Source: Rheinheimera sp. EpRS3 (GTDB lineage Bacteria; Pseudomonadota; Gammaproteobacteria; Enterobacterales; Alteromonadaceae). From it: a stretch of 64,000 bases of DNA. This document shows, in pieces, positions 8,600 to 17,935 of the stretch (position 1 is the stretch's first letter; each line of letters opens with the position of its first letter). The DNA lies in the NCBI RefSeq assembly GCF_001513785.1, contig NZ_LNQS01000001.1, forward strand, positions 248,001 to 312,000. The letters run 5' to 3'. The notes beneath the pieces are model-generated. The model saw only the letters and a program-made list of their open reading frames with translations, had not been told where the DNA came from and ran no database searches. The translations under genes and the position numbers were made by a program.

Positions 8600-11461
8600 A
8601 TGGATATTGATGGATTAAAACCAGAAACGCAGGCTCGTTTATCAATTGATGAGCAGCTTAAGCTGGCAGGTTGGAAAGTACAAACTTGGCCAGCAGTGAA
8701 TCTAGGTGAAGGCTTAGGAATTGCAATTCGTGAATATCCCACAGATTCAGGCCCTGCCGACTATATCCTGTTTGTGAATCGTAAAGCAGTTGGCGTTATT
8801 GAAGCCAAAAAAGATGAAACCATCTTATCTAGTGTTGAAGACCAAACCTTGCGCTATGCCACAAGTAAAATTAAATTTCGCAAAGATGAAGCGCCCTTAT
8901 CGTTTCTGTTTGAAGCTACTGGCAAAGTTATTCAGTTTACAGACTTAAGAGACCCAGCCCCAAGAGCGCGGGAGATTTTTCATTTTTTTAAGCCTGAAAC
9001 CCTACAAGAGTGGATGAAGCAAGAAAGCTCACTGCGCAAACGCTTAAAATACCAGATACCGGAATTGCCTAAAGCAAACCTACGTGACTGCCAAATTAGC
9101 GCCATCATTGGGCTTGAAAAATCGCTGGCAGCAAACCGACCACGCTCACTTATTCATATGGCAACAGGCGCAGGTAAAACCTTTACTGCTATTAATGCCG
9201 TCTATCGCTTGCTTAATCATGGCGGTGCAAAACGCATTCTTTTTTTGGTTGATACCCGCAACCTGGGTAAACAAGCACAGCAAGAATTTCATGCCTTTAA
9301 ACCGCAAGGCAAGCAAAGCTTTTTTCATGAGAATCACATCGTTCAGCGCTTAACCAGCAGCACTATCGACAGCGCTGCAGAGGTATGCATTTGTACCATT
9401 CAGCGCATGTATTCTATTTTAAGCGGCAAGCCCATTGATGAAAGCGCCGAAGACATCTCGCTGCACGAAATTAAGCAAAACCAGCAGCAAGCCAAATTGG
9501 TTAAATACAACCCAGCCGTGCCGGTTGAAACCTTTGATTTTATTATTGTCGATGAATGCCACCGCTCTATTTATAACCTGTGGAAGCAAGTGCTCGACTA
9601 CTTTGATGCCTTTATCATAGGTTTAACCGCTACGCCTGATAAGCGCACTTTTGGTTTTTTTAATGAAAATATCGTTGCTGAATACAGCTATGAAGACTCA
9701 GTGCTGGATGGCGTTAACGTAGGTTATGACGTCTATGAAATAGAAACTGAAATTGGCAATAAAGGCGCTGAGTTAAAAGCCAAAGAATGGCTTGATCACC
9801 GTGACAAACTCACCCGCAAAAAACGTTGGGCGCAGGCCGAAGAAGACAACAGCTACACCAATAAAGAGCTCGACCGCTCTGTGGTTAACGTTAGCCAAAT
9901 TCGCCAGGTGATTAAGGCGATGAAAAAAGCGGTTGAAACTCAGATTTATCCAGAGCGTAAAGAAGTGCCCAAAACGCTGATTTTCGCTAAAACCGACAGC
10001 CACGCCGACGATATTATTCAAATTGTGCGTGAAGAATACGGTCAAGGTAATGAGTTTTGCAAAAAGATCACCTATAGCGCCAAAGATCCTGATGGCATTT
10101 TGAATGATTTTCGTATCGACTTTAATCCGCGCATTGCCGTAACTGTGGATATGATTGCCACAGGCACAGACGTAAAACCACTGGAAATACTGCTATTTAT
10201 GCGTGATGTACGCAGCAAAGGTTATTACGAACAAATGAAAGGCCGTGGCGTGCGCAGTTTAAGCTATGAGGACCTGCACAATGTCAGCAAAAGCGCCACC
10301 AGCGACAAAGACCGCTTTGTGCTGATTGACGCTGTCGGCGTGGAAAAGTCGCTAAAAACCGAAAGCCGGCCGTTAGAGCGTAGCCCAAACTTATCACTGA
10401 AAGACTTATTGCAAGGCGTGGCCATGGGCCATCGCGATGATGACACCATTCAAAGCCTGGCCAACCGTTTAACTCGCTTAAGTAAGCAGTTAGATAAGCG
10501 CGGGCTAGCCGAGGTTGAAAAGCTAACCGGTAAATCACTGCCGGAAGTAGCGAGAGAGCTGCTAACTGCACTCAACCCCGATACGATAAATAAACAAGCT
10601 CTTGCTAATGCCAAAGCCGCAGGTATTACCCGCAGCGAAGAGTCTTTAACCGATAGCGAGCGTCAAACTGCTAAAGAGCAGTTGATTGATCAGGCTTGCC
10701 AAACTCTTGATAACCCCGCCACACGGGAAGGCATAGAATCTGCCCGCAGGCTGCGTGAGCAGCTTATCGACCATATCAACTTAGATACGGTGATCTATTC
10801 GGGTTACAGTAGCCAAGCCGCCGACAATGCAGCAAAAGTTATTCAAAGCTTTAAAGACTTTATCGAGCAGCATAAAGACGATATTCAAGCTTTAAGCTTT
10901 TTTTACCAGCAGCCTTACCAGCGCAGGGGTTTAACCTTTGCCATGTTAGAAGATTTGTACCAAGCGCTAAGCAAGCCACCATTATTACTGACCACCGAAA
11001 AATTGTGGAACGCCTATGAACGTATTAATCACAGTAGTAGCCACAGCAACAATCAAGGTAATCAGCAAGCAGCAGGTAATAGTAAAAACAAGAAAGTGAA
11101 CAGCCAAAGGCAGTTGACCGATATCATCTCGCTTATCCGGTTTGCCATTGGTTTAGATACCGAGCTCAAACCCTTTGCCGAACACGTTGATGCCAAGTTT
11201 AAAAAGTGGATTTTCCGTCATAATGCCCAGCGCTCAACTGCATTTACCGAGCAGCAAACCCAGTGGCTACGGTTGATCAAAGATCATATTGCCGCCAGCT
11301 GCGCCATCGAGCGGGATGACTTTGACTACAGCCCCTTTTCAGACCACGGCGGGCTGCAAAAAGCCTGGAGCTTATTTGCTGTTAACAACCCAAACAACAC
11401 CAGCCAAAATAACGAATTAGATAGCCTATTGGCTGAAATGAATCAGGAATTAATTGCGTGA
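8600..11461 (+). CDS. hsdR: Type I restriction endonuclease R subunit (EcoEI-like)
   Basis: The translocating and cleaving subunit of a type I restriction-modification system, 953 residues. The N-terminal nuclease domain has the PD-(D/E)xK pattern: Asp54 in GPADY, then Glu68 and Lys70 in VIEAKK. The superfamily 2 helicase core follows, with Walker A ATGAGKT at about 188-194 and a DECH box at about 318-321, then motif VI-like MKGRGVRS. The C-terminal region resembles the EcoEI R C-terminal domain. hsdS begins within the last codons (GTGA overlap), so the subunits are co-translated. The start ATG at 8600 follows the mrr relic by 13 bp. The protein looks complete. Confidence 0.93.
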   Translation: MDIDGLKPETQARLSIDEQLKLAGWKVQTWPAVNLGEGLGIAIREYPTDSGPADYILFVNRKAVGVIEAKKDETILSSVEDQTLRYATSKIKFRKDEAPLSFLFEATGKVIQFTDLRDPAPRAREIFHFFKPETLQEWMKQESSLRKRLKYQIPELPKANLRDCQISAIIGLEKSLAANRPRSLIHMATGAGKTFTAINAVYRLLNHGGAKRILFLVDTRNLGKQAQQEFHAFKPQGKQSFFHENHIVQRLTSSTIDSAAEVCICTIQRMYSILSGKPIDESAEDISLHEIKQNQQQAKLVKYNPAVPVETFDFIIVDECHRSIYNLWKQVLDYFDAFIIGLTATPDKRTFGFFNENIVAEYSYEDSVLDGVNVGYDVYEIETEIGNKGAELKAKEWLDHRDKLTRKKRWAQAEEDNSYTNKELDRSVVNVSQIRQVIKAMKKAVETQIYPERKEVPKTLIFAKTDSHADDIIQIVREEYGQGNEFCKKITYSAKDPDGILNDFRIDFNPRIAVTVDMIATGTDVKPLEILLFMRDVRSKGYYEQMKGRGVRSLSYEDLHNVSKSATSDKDRFVLIDAVGVEKSLKTESRPLERSPNLSLKDLLQGVAMGHRDDDTIQSLANRLTRLSKQLDKRGLAEVEKLTGKSLPEVARELLTALNPDTINKQALANAKAAGITRSEESLTDSERQTAKEQLIDQACQTLDNPATREGIESARRLREQLIDHINLDTVIYSGYSSQAADNAAKVIQSFKDFIEQHKDDIQALSFFYQQPYQRRGLTFAMLEDLYQALSKPPLLLTTEKLWNAYERINHSSSHSNNQGNQQAAGNSKNKKVNSQRQLTDIISLIRFAIGLDTELKPFAEHVDAKFKKWIFRHNAQRSTAFTEQQTQWLRLIKDHIAASCAIERDDFDYSPFSDHGGLQKAWSLFAVNNPNNTSQNNELDSLLAEMNQELIA

Positions 11462-13041
11462 GTGAAGTAGAAAAATTACCTAATGGGTGGGTGTTGACAA
11501 CAATCCCTTCGCTAATCTCGGGGGGATTGTTCACTGATGGTGATTGGGTTGAAAGTAAAGATCAAGATCCAAAAGGCTCCGTCCGTTTGTTGCAATTGGC
11601 AGATATAGGCGATGGCTTTTTTATTAATAAATCCAATAGATTTCTTAATGAAGAGACTGCTAATTACTTAAACTGTACATATCTAAAACCAAACGATGTC
11701 CTTGTTGCCCGAATGCCAGACCCTCTAGGTAGAGCATGTTTAATGCCGAAGACGAATCAGGCTTCAGTCACCGTTGTTGATGTTTGCGTTATTCGTCCTG
11801 GCAAAGTTGAGCATTTTAGTACTTCATGGTTAATGCATTTTATTAACTCTCCTGAATTTAGGGGAAAAATAGCAGCATTACAAAGCGGCTCGACTCGCAA
11901 GCGGATATCCAAAGGAAACTTATCTAAAATTGAACTCCCATTACCGCCAAGAGGTGAACAAGATCGCATCGTTGACAAACTCGAAGAACTTTTCTCCGAA
12001 CTCGACGCAGGTGTTAAAGAACTTAAAGCCGCACAAACCAAACTTAGCCAATACCGCCAATCGCTATTAAAAAGTGCCGTTGAAGGTTCATTAACTCAGC
12101 AATGGCGTGCAGAAAATAGCGGCAAAGTGCAAGAAACCGGCGCGCAACTATTAGCGCGTATTCTAAAACAGCGCCGCGAGCAGTGGCAGCAACAAAAACT
12201 CGCCGAGTTTGCCGAAAAAGGCAAAACTCCGCCTAAAAACTGGCAAGACGCATACCCCGAACCGGTTCAGCCAGATACTACCGATTTACCAAAGCTGCCA
12301 GAAGGTTGGGTGTGGGCGAGTGTTGCGCAAGTAGCTTCGGACCTGCCGTACAGCCTTGCTATAGGTCCCTTTGGTAGCAACCTAAAAGTTAGTGACTATA
12401 GGAATGAAGGCGTACCACTAATATTTGTTCGGAATATACGTAGTGGCAATTATGGTGGTGAGTTCACTAAATTTATAAGTGAAGAAAAAGCAATTGAGTT
12501 GGCTGCACATAAGGCCGTGGGAGGTGATGTCATAATAACAAAAATGGGAGAGCCGCCGGGTGATGCAGATATCTACCCTTTAAATCAGCCTGATTCAATA
12601 GTTACAGCTGATTGCATTAAAGTAAGCTGTAATGAGAAATTAATCCTGCCTGCGTTTCTTAAGGCTACAATAAATTCTTTAATTGGTAGGCAACAAATAC
12701 GGCCAATGACGAAAGGAGTTGCCCAAAAAAAAGTGAGTCTTGGTCGATTTTCATTTTTCGCTGTTCCAATCCCAAGTCTATCTGAGCAGAAATTAATAAT
12801 CACTAAGTTGAGTGAAGACCTAGAACTTATTACAAGGCAACTCGACAGCATCTATCTTGGTTTAAAACAATCTGAAGCCCAACGTAAAAATATCTTAAAG
12901 TCAGCGTTTTCAGGCCAATTGGTATCGCAAGACCCTAATGACGAACCGGCTTCGGTATTGCTTGAAAAAATCAAACGTGAGCGCGAAGCCTTGGCAAAGA
13001 TGCCTAAACCTCGTAAGCCGAGTAAACCTAAAAAAAGATGA
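11458..13041 (+). CDS. hsdS: Type I restriction-modification specificity subunit
   Basis: The DNA-recognition subunit shared by the methyltransferase and restriction complexes, 527 residues. It has two target-recognition domains, about residues 5-170 and 280-440. The first is followed by a conserved helical spacer (LPPRGEQDRIVDKLEELF, then LLKSAVEGSLTQQWR). The second is followed by the equivalent repeat (IPSLSEQKLIITKL, then ILKSAFSGQLV). The start is a GTG overlapping the hsdR stop by 4 bp. The recognition domains are visibly more AT-rich than the conserved parts, which is common for exchanged specificity domains. The target sequence cannot be read from the protein alone. Confidence 0.92.
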   Translation: MSEVEKLPNGWVLTTIPSLISGGLFTDGDWVESKDQDPKGSVRLLQLADIGDGFFINKSNRFLNEETANYLNCTYLKPNDVLVARMPDPLGRACLMPKTNQASVTVVDVCVIRPGKVEHFSTSWLMHFINSPEFRGKIAALQSGSTRKRISKGNLSKIELPLPPRGEQDRIVDKLEELFSELDAGVKELKAAQTKLSQYRQSLLKSAVEGSLTQQWRAENSGKVQETGAQLLARILKQRREQWQQQKLAEFAEKGKTPPKNWQDAYPEPVQPDTTDLPKLPEGWVWASVAQVASDLPYSLAIGPFGSNLKVSDYRNEGVPLIFVRNIRSGNYGGEFTKFISEEKAIELAAHKAVGGDVIITKMGEPPGDADIYPLNQPDSIVTADCIKVSCNEKLILPAFLKATINSLIGRQQIRPMTKGVAQKKVSLGRFSFFAVPIPSLSEQKLIITKLSEDLELITRQLDSIYLGLKQSEAQRKNILKSAFSGQLVSQDPNDEPASVLLEKIKREREALAKMPKPRKPSKPKKR

Positions 13042-13045
13042 GCTG

Positions 13046-13276
13046 ATGAATACCTTGCTCGAAGTGTTAACCACCCACAACCCGATTGCTATCGCCGAAT
13101 TAACCCGCGATCAGGTGCAAATTTTAAGCCGTGATAATGAGACTTGCAGCATTGAGTCACATAAGCCGAGCTTTGACCCCAGAGGCATGGGCTACGCGGG
13201 TATTATTACCAGCGACATGTTTGGTTTGGCGACATCAGTTGATAGTTATACCGAAGATTTATTGGAGTGCGCCTAA
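13046..13276 (+). CDS. Small unknown protein within the hsd operon
   Basis: A 76-residue ORF beginning MNTLLEVLTTHNP at 13046, 4 bp after the hsdS stop, and ending in a TAA whose last base is the first base of the next gene's ATG. The spacing strongly suggests it is translated. The sequence is acidic at the end (SYTEDLLECA), has no membrane segment, and I do not recognise a family. Upstream AGATGAG is a weak ribosome-binding site, so it is probably coupled to hsdS. A longer frame opening at 12938 would run inside hsdS and is not likely. It could be an accessory factor of the adjacent nuclease or of the restriction complex; nothing in the sequence decides. Confidence 0.6.
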   Translation: MNTLLEVLTTHNPIAIAELTRDQVQILSRDNETCSIESHKPSFDPRGMGYAGIITSDMFGLATSVDSYTEDLLECA

Positions 13277-14358
13277 TGCCAACACTTACTGCCGCACCTG
13301 AGCTGTATTCAGATATCCAAACCCTAATAATCCAAACCAAACAACAAACGGCGGTGGCAGTTAATTCCGCGCTAACCATGATGTATTGGCAAATTGGTCA
13401 GCGCATTAATCAAGAGTTGTTAAAGGGTGAGCGAGCCGAATATGGCAAACAAATAGTGGCCAATTTAGCCCGGCAGCTTACCCAAAGCTTTGGCAAAGGC
13501 TGGAGTGCACGCAACATCGCTTACATGATGCAGCTTAATGAGCAATTCCCAGAGCAACAGATTTTGCACTCACTGTGTGCAAAATTGAGCTGGAGCCATT
13601 TTAGGCTGCTGATCAGTTTAAAAGAGCCGCTGGCCCGCGAGTTTTATGCCCAGATGTGCGTAACCCAGACTTGGAGTGTGCGCACACTGAATGAGCGTAT
13701 CGATAGTATGTTGTTTGAGCGCACAGCGCTGTCAAAAAAGCCCGCTGAAACCATTAAGCTTGAATTGCAGCAATTAGCTGAGCACAAGCAAGTATCAGCT
13801 AACCTGATACTGAAAGACCCCTATGTGCTGGATTTCTTGGGGCTGAATGATCACTACCTGGAAAAAGATTTAGAAGATGCCATTTTACGTGAGCTTGAAC
13901 AATTTCTGCTTGAGCTTGGCGCCGGCTTTTCGTTTATTGCGCGGCAAAAGCGCATTCAGCTTGATGGCGATGATTTTTACATCGATTTATTGTTTTATAA
14001 TCGCCAGCTCAAACGCTTAGTGGCCATTGATTTAAAGCTGGGGAAATTCAAACCCCACTACAAAGGCCAAATGGAGCTGTACTTGCGCTGGCTGGATAAA
14101 CACGAGCGACAAGCGGGTGAGCAAGCACCGCTTGGTATTATTTTGTGTGCGCAAAAAAACCAAGAGCAAATCGAATTGCTGGAAATGGATGATGCCGGTA
14201 TTCACGTGGCAGAGTACCTGGCTGTGTTGCCGAAACGGGAAATACTGCATCAACGCTTACAAGAGGCGATTAATTCTGCCAAAAATCGCTATAATCCCAC
14301 GCTTTTAGACAGCAGCACACCTGAGTGCAGTCAATCAGGTTTGGACAGTAAAAAATGA
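13276..14358 (+). CDS. YhcG/DUF1016-family PD-(D/E)xK nuclease
   Basis: A 360-residue protein of the YhcG (DUF1016) family, which joins an N-terminal helical DUF1016 domain (MMYWQIGQRI, about residues 35-160) to a C-terminal PDDEXK nuclease domain. Catalytic candidates are Asp237 (DFYIDLLFY) and Asp252/Lys254 (VAIDLKLG), followed by KGQMELYL. I chose the ATG at 13276 because it touches the stop of the preceding ORF; a GTG 9 bp earlier is possible. It overlaps hsdM by 4 bp. Members are frequently found inside type I restriction loci, suggesting an accessory nuclease role, but the mechanism is not established. Confidence 0.85.
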   Translation: MPTLTAAPELYSDIQTLIIQTKQQTAVAVNSALTMMYWQIGQRINQELLKGERAEYGKQIVANLARQLTQSFGKGWSARNIAYMMQLNEQFPEQQILHSLCAKLSWSHFRLLISLKEPLAREFYAQMCVTQTWSVRTLNERIDSMLFERTALSKKPAETIKLELQQLAEHKQVSANLILKDPYVLDFLGLNDHYLEKDLEDAILRELEQFLLELGAGFSFIARQKRIQLDGDDFYIDLLFYNRQLKRLVAIDLKLGKFKPHYKGQMELYLRWLDKHERQAGEQAPLGIILCAQKNQEQIELLEMDDAGIHVAEYLAVLPKREILHQRLQEAINSAKNRYNPTLLDSSTPECSQSGLDSKK

Positions 14359-15899
14359 ACGCCCCCGCATTAGTACAAAAAGTTTGGAATTATTGTCATA
14401 CCTTACGTGATGACGGTGTTGGCTATGGAGATTATTTAGAGCAGTTAACTTACTTGCTGTTTTTAAAAATGGCCCACGAATACTCGCAGCCGCCGTACTT
14501 ACGCGATACCAAAGTACCTGGCGACTACAACTGGGATTCGTTAACTGGCCTAACGGGGGAAGCGTTAGAAAACCAATACCGTAGAGTTTTAAAAAAGCTT
14601 GCCGATGCTCCTGGCATGCTGGGCGCTATTTTTTACAAGTCAGAAAACAAAATCCCCGATCCTGCTAAGTTGTCACGCATTGTTAAAATGATTGATGAAG
14701 AGAGCTGGATCAGCCTTGATGCCGATGCCAAAGGCGATTTATACGAAGGCTTGCTGCAAAAAAATGCTGAAGATACCAAAAGTGGGGCTGGCCAGTACTT
14801 TACCCCACGGCCATTAATTGATGCCATGCTGGCTTGTGTACGCCCGGAAGCTAAAAAAACCATTATGGACCCAGCCTGTGGTACCGGCGGTTTCTTTTTA
14901 AGTGCCAGTGACTGGATCACCTATGGTGATGCGCAATGGATTGAAAAAGGTATGAGCCACTGGAACCCAGCTAAAGATAATGCCAGCACAATTGCCAAAT
15001 CCAAGCTTAATAAAGACCAGGTAAAATTTTTACGTGATGAGACCTTCTTTGGTAATGAAATAGTGCCGTCAACCCGTCGTATGTGTTTAATGAATTTGTT
15101 TTTACACAATATTGGCAGTATTGATGGCGAGCCCAAAGTTGCCCGCGCCGATGCGTTGCTAACGGCAATAAAAGGCGAAGATAAGGTTGATTACGTATTG
15201 GCCAACCCGCCATTTGGTAAGAAAAGCAGCATGACCATTACCAATGCCGAAGGTGGCGAAGACAAAGAAGCCTTAACCTATGAGCGGCAAGACTTTTGGG
15301 CCACCACCACCAACAAGCAACTTAACTTTTTGCAGCATATTGTCGCGAGCTTAAAAGACAACGGCAAAGCGGCAGTAGTATTACCTGATAACGTTTTATT
15401 TGAAGGCGGTGCAGGTGAGCGCATTCGCCGTAAATGGCTGAACAACTGCGACGTGCACACTATTTTGCGCCTACCAACCGGTATTTTTTATGCCAATGGC
15501 GTAAAAGCGAACGTAGTATTTTTTGATAACGCGGCTCGTGATGAAAAAGTACATACCAAAGGTATTTGGTTTTACGATTTAAGAACCAATAAGCACTTTA
15601 CGCTTAAGCAGCGCCCAATGATGTTGAGCGATCTTAAAGAATTTATTCAGTGCTATAACCCTGAGAATCGCCATGAGCGCAAAGAGACTGAGCGATTCAA
15701 ATACTACAGTTATGACGAGTTAATAAACCGCGATAAAGCCAGCCTTGACGTGTTCTGGCTTAAAGATGACAGCCTGGATAATTTAGATAACTTGCCACCT
15801 CCTGATATTTTACAGCAAGAAATTATCGATCATTTAGAAGCGGCATTATTGGCCTTTAAAGATGTAGCAGCAGGCTTGCCTGTCAGTAGCAAAAGTTAG
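14355..15899 (+). CDS. hsdM: Type I restriction-modification N6-adenine methyltransferase
   Basis: The modification subunit, 514 residues, which with HsdS methylates adenine in the recognition site. It has the N-terminal HsdM helical domain (about 1-130), then the AdoMet-binding motif I DPACGTGGF at about 172-180 and the catalytic motif IV NPPFG at about 284-288. It starts with an ATGA overlap of the YhcG-type gene and ends the operon; a hairpin lies 15 bp downstream. Placing hsdM last, behind hsdR, hsdS and two other genes, is unusual: if expression is sequential on one transcript, restriction would be made before modification unless an internal promoter exists. Confidence 0.94.
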   Translation: MNAPALVQKVWNYCHTLRDDGVGYGDYLEQLTYLLFLKMAHEYSQPPYLRDTKVPGDYNWDSLTGLTGEALENQYRRVLKKLADAPGMLGAIFYKSENKIPDPAKLSRIVKMIDEESWISLDADAKGDLYEGLLQKNAEDTKSGAGQYFTPRPLIDAMLACVRPEAKKTIMDPACGTGGFFLSASDWITYGDAQWIEKGMSHWNPAKDNASTIAKSKLNKDQVKFLRDETFFGNEIVPSTRRMCLMNLFLHNIGSIDGEPKVARADALLTAIKGEDKVDYVLANPPFGKKSSMTITNAEGGEDKEALTYERQDFWATTTNKQLNFLQHIVASLKDNGKAAVVLPDNVLFEGGAGERIRRKWLNNCDVHTILRLPTGIFYANGVKANVVFFDNAARDEKVHTKGIWFYDLRTNKHFTLKQRPMMLSDLKEFIQCYNPENRHERKETERFKYYSYDELINRDKASLDVFWLKDDSLDNLDNLPPPDILQQEIIDHLEAALLAFKDVAAGLPVSSKS

Positions 15900-15914
15900 T
15901 TAGTTCTGGTTGCC

Positions 15915-15941
15915 TTTTGCCCATCTTTGCGATGGGCAAAA
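15915..15941. terminator. Hairpin after hsdM
   Basis: An 11-bp perfect inverted repeat (TTTTGCCCATC with its complement) around a 5-nt loop lies 15 bp after the hsdM stop. The arms begin with T4 and end with A4, so it may terminate in either direction, but no long U-tract follows on the plus strand. The remaining bases to 16080 show no gene. Confidence 0.5.
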
Positions 15942-16080
15942 TCGGGTAATAGCATCGGACTTGCGCGGTGTTGTGGTTTAGGCAGCGCTCAACCAGGGAA
16001 TTTGACGTTATTCCACGTTTTGGACCTAACTTGATAATGGTTGCAAAAAATCCATATGTTTCAGTGCCCCAACCATGTGT

Positions 16081-17418
16081 CTATACCCTGATAAAGGGAA
16101 TATCAGCTGCCTGCGCTTTTAAGTAGGCTGTTTTCGCGACTATGTTGTCACTCAATGCCTGAAAATAGGCAATATCGTCAGCGGTAATATAGGATTGTTG
16201 TTTCAGGTTGTTGATAAGTAATCCACCGGAAAGCTGGTTGAGGACTTTATCCGCTAACCCAACTAACAGTCTCGACAATAGCTTTTTATCGATATTGCAG
16301 GTTTCTGCAAAGTCAGCCAGTTGATAGGCGTGTATGGAGTCAGGTTCAAATTCATCCCCCATCGCCATTGCCAACACATGCTTGAATTGTGGGAACATCG
16401 AGACGTTAACTAAATCATAAGCAGGGGTAAAACGGGCAGTGCTCTCATCGAAATACAGCGACACGTTTTTGCCGTGACTGTCGTAATTGCTGATCATTAA
16501 ATTGAACAACTGCCAGTGGATCAACCATTGTGTGCTTTCTACCGGCGAAGACATTTTCCGACAAAACCCAAATAGCTTTGCTAAACTCGCGCCATCACGG
16601 ATGTGCTTAACGTCCCGGCCATCGCCAAGGTTGCGCTCATATTTGTGATCTCTGGACAAGTTAAGCGCCTGGCAGCCATCTATCACATGACGTCTCATCA
16701 CTTTGTGATTGTCCCTTACGTATTTGCGATCAAAACGCTTAACGATAAGTGCCGGATGAGGACCGAACCGCCTAAACGCCACCTCGGCTGTCGGTAAGCC
16801 AATCGCAGTTGCAAGCCTCATGCAGAAGAACTCGTTTAATACCAGGTTTGGACAGTTTTTCTTTTCAAATTTCAGGATATGCGTAGAGCAAAGTGAGCCG
16901 TCACCAAAGCCAAGGTTGCCGGCTTCATCAATAAAGACATTTAATTTATCCTGCACGCCAGCCACACTGAGCCGGAGTTTGTCATCCCATGTCAGTAAAC
17001 CAAACTCTTCTTTGATATTAAGCCTTTCAATTAACTCTGCTTCTTCAAGTAGCCTAAAGCTGGGTTGCGTCTCATCTATCTGCTCCTCTTGATCTGGTCT
17101 AAAGACAACTGCACCCGCTAAATCTTTACCAATAGCAAGCACTTGCGAATAGACGTTTTTTTCCGAAACACCTAAGTTTTCAGCTAGCAGTCTTCGCGCT
17201 TCACCCTCCGGCAGGGCGTTATCAAGATAGTTGTAGGCAACTTCCGCTGTATGCTGATTATTAAGTGGCAAATGCGGTGAAATGGCAAAACCCTGTTGCT
17301 GCCAATGCGGTGCATAGCTAAGTCTTAATAGGTTAGTGCTGTTATCCAGTACCAATGTTCCTATGACATCATCACCATAAGTTACCTTTAGTTGGTAGGC
17401 GTCGATTTTCGCCATCAT
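16081..17418 (-). CDS. hipA: HipA-type serine/threonine kinase toxin
   Basis: The toxin kinase of a HipBA module. In E. coli HipA phosphorylates glutamyl-tRNA synthetase and causes growth arrest and persistence; the target here is unknown. I chose the ATG at 17418, whose codon overlaps the hipB stop (TGATG) and has AAGGAAG upstream, giving 445 residues. Visible are the N-terminal HipA domain (LPEGEARRLL), the P-loop-like SVAGVQDKL at about 151-159, Lys in ALIVKRFDR, the catalytic loop NYDSHGKN with Asp about 313, and the metal-binding Asp about 335 in YDLV. All kinase residues appear intact. It is co-expressed with hipB. Confidence 0.9.
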   Translation of the reverse strand: MMAKIDAYQLKVTYGDDVIGTLVLDNSTNLLRLSYAPHWQQQGFAISPHLPLNNQHTAEVAYNYLDNALPEGEARRLLAENLGVSEKNVYSQVLAIGKDLAGAVVFRPDQEEQIDETQPSFRLLEEAELIERLNIKEEFGLLTWDDKLRLSVAGVQDKLNVFIDEAGNLGFGDGSLCSTHILKFEKKNCPNLVLNEFFCMRLATAIGLPTAEVAFRRFGPHPALIVKRFDRKYVRDNHKVMRRHVIDGCQALNLSRDHKYERNLGDGRDVKHIRDGASLAKLFGFCRKMSSPVESTQWLIHWQLFNLMISNYDSHGKNVSLYFDESTARFTPAYDLVNVSMFPQFKHVLAMAMGDEFEPDSIHAYQLADFAETCNIDKKLLSRLLVGLADKVLNQLSGGLLINNLKQQSYITADDIAYFQALSDNIVAKTAYLKAQAADIPFIRV

Positions 17419-17708
17419 CAAATCCACTTCCTTCCACCTGAGGTGGGAATCGCTGCCGACGTCAGCTCTTTCGAAGTCAGTTTAATGCCCAAGCCGTTTA
17501 ACACAGAGAACACCGCTGCTAAGGTGCAATTTGCGTTGCCGTTTTCAATACGTGACAGGGTGTTAATGCCGATCCCGCATAGCGCCGCACAGTCGGCTAA
17601 TTTAATACCGAGTTCTGTCCGCTTCGCTTTAATCAGTTGTCCCAGTATTCCGGCGTTATCGATAAATACTGAATCAGGCATATCTGAAACCGTTACTTTT
17701 TTTGCCAT
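17418..17708 (-). CDS. hipB: HipB-type antitoxin and autorepressor
   Basis: A 96-residue helix-turn-helix protein that neutralises HipA and represses the operon. The XRE-type HTH covers about residues 25-75 (IKAKRTELGIKLADCAAL, then GINTLSRIENG). It directly precedes hipA with an overlapping stop/start. Upstream (17732-17852) are two perfect and one degenerate copy of an inverted repeat with the half-site/N8/half-site layout known for the E. coli HipB operator, which supports autorepression. A C-terminal tail after about residue 80 (PTSGGRKW) could be the flexible segment recognised by proteases; that part is inference. Confidence 0.9.
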   Translation of the reverse strand: MAKKVTVSDMPDSVFIDNAGILGQLIKAKRTELGIKLADCAALCGIGINTLSRIENGNANCTLAAVFSVLNGLGIKLTSKELTSAAIPTSGGRKWI

Positions 17709-17731
17709 GATGTTGGCTCTGCTTTAGCTAT

Positions 17732-17852
17732 TAATCACCATATTTGGTGATTATAGAGGGGTGCTGAGAAATTTCAAATATAATCACTGATAATGGTGAT
17801 TATATGTAGTTAATCAATGAATTCCTCAATAATTAACCGATAGTGGTGAATA
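17732..17852 (-). promoter_or_regulatory. hipBA operator array
   Basis: Two perfect inverted repeats, TAATCAC-N8-GTGATTA, lie at 17732-17753 and 17781-17802. A degenerate third copy lies at 17831-17852 with its right half matching 6 of 7 bases. The centres are 49 and 50 bp apart, close to five helical turns, so HipB dimers would sit on one face of the DNA. The layout matches the TATCC-N8-GGATA operators of E. coli HipB. Confidence 0.8.
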
Positions 17853-17874
17853 TTTGCTGCATCGTATTAGAAAG

Positions 17875-17910
17875 AAGCCCTGTATTTGCAGGCAAATAAC
17901 AGGGCTTTTT
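17875..17910. terminator. Bidirectional terminator between hipBA and yicC
   Basis: A hairpin with arms AAGCCCTGT and ACAGGGCTT (17875-17883 and 17899-17907), plus an inner ATTTG/CAAAT stem, is followed by TTTTT on the plus strand. On the minus strand it is followed by a T-rich run, so it most likely ends the yicC transcript. Confidence 0.75.
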
Positions 17911-17935
17911 AGTTAATCTTTAAAAGGTGGAAAAG

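Noticed and set aside
12938..13045. Extended start for the small ORF after hsdS
   Set aside because: This part lies inside hsdS in another frame; the ATG at 13046 explains the operon spacing better.
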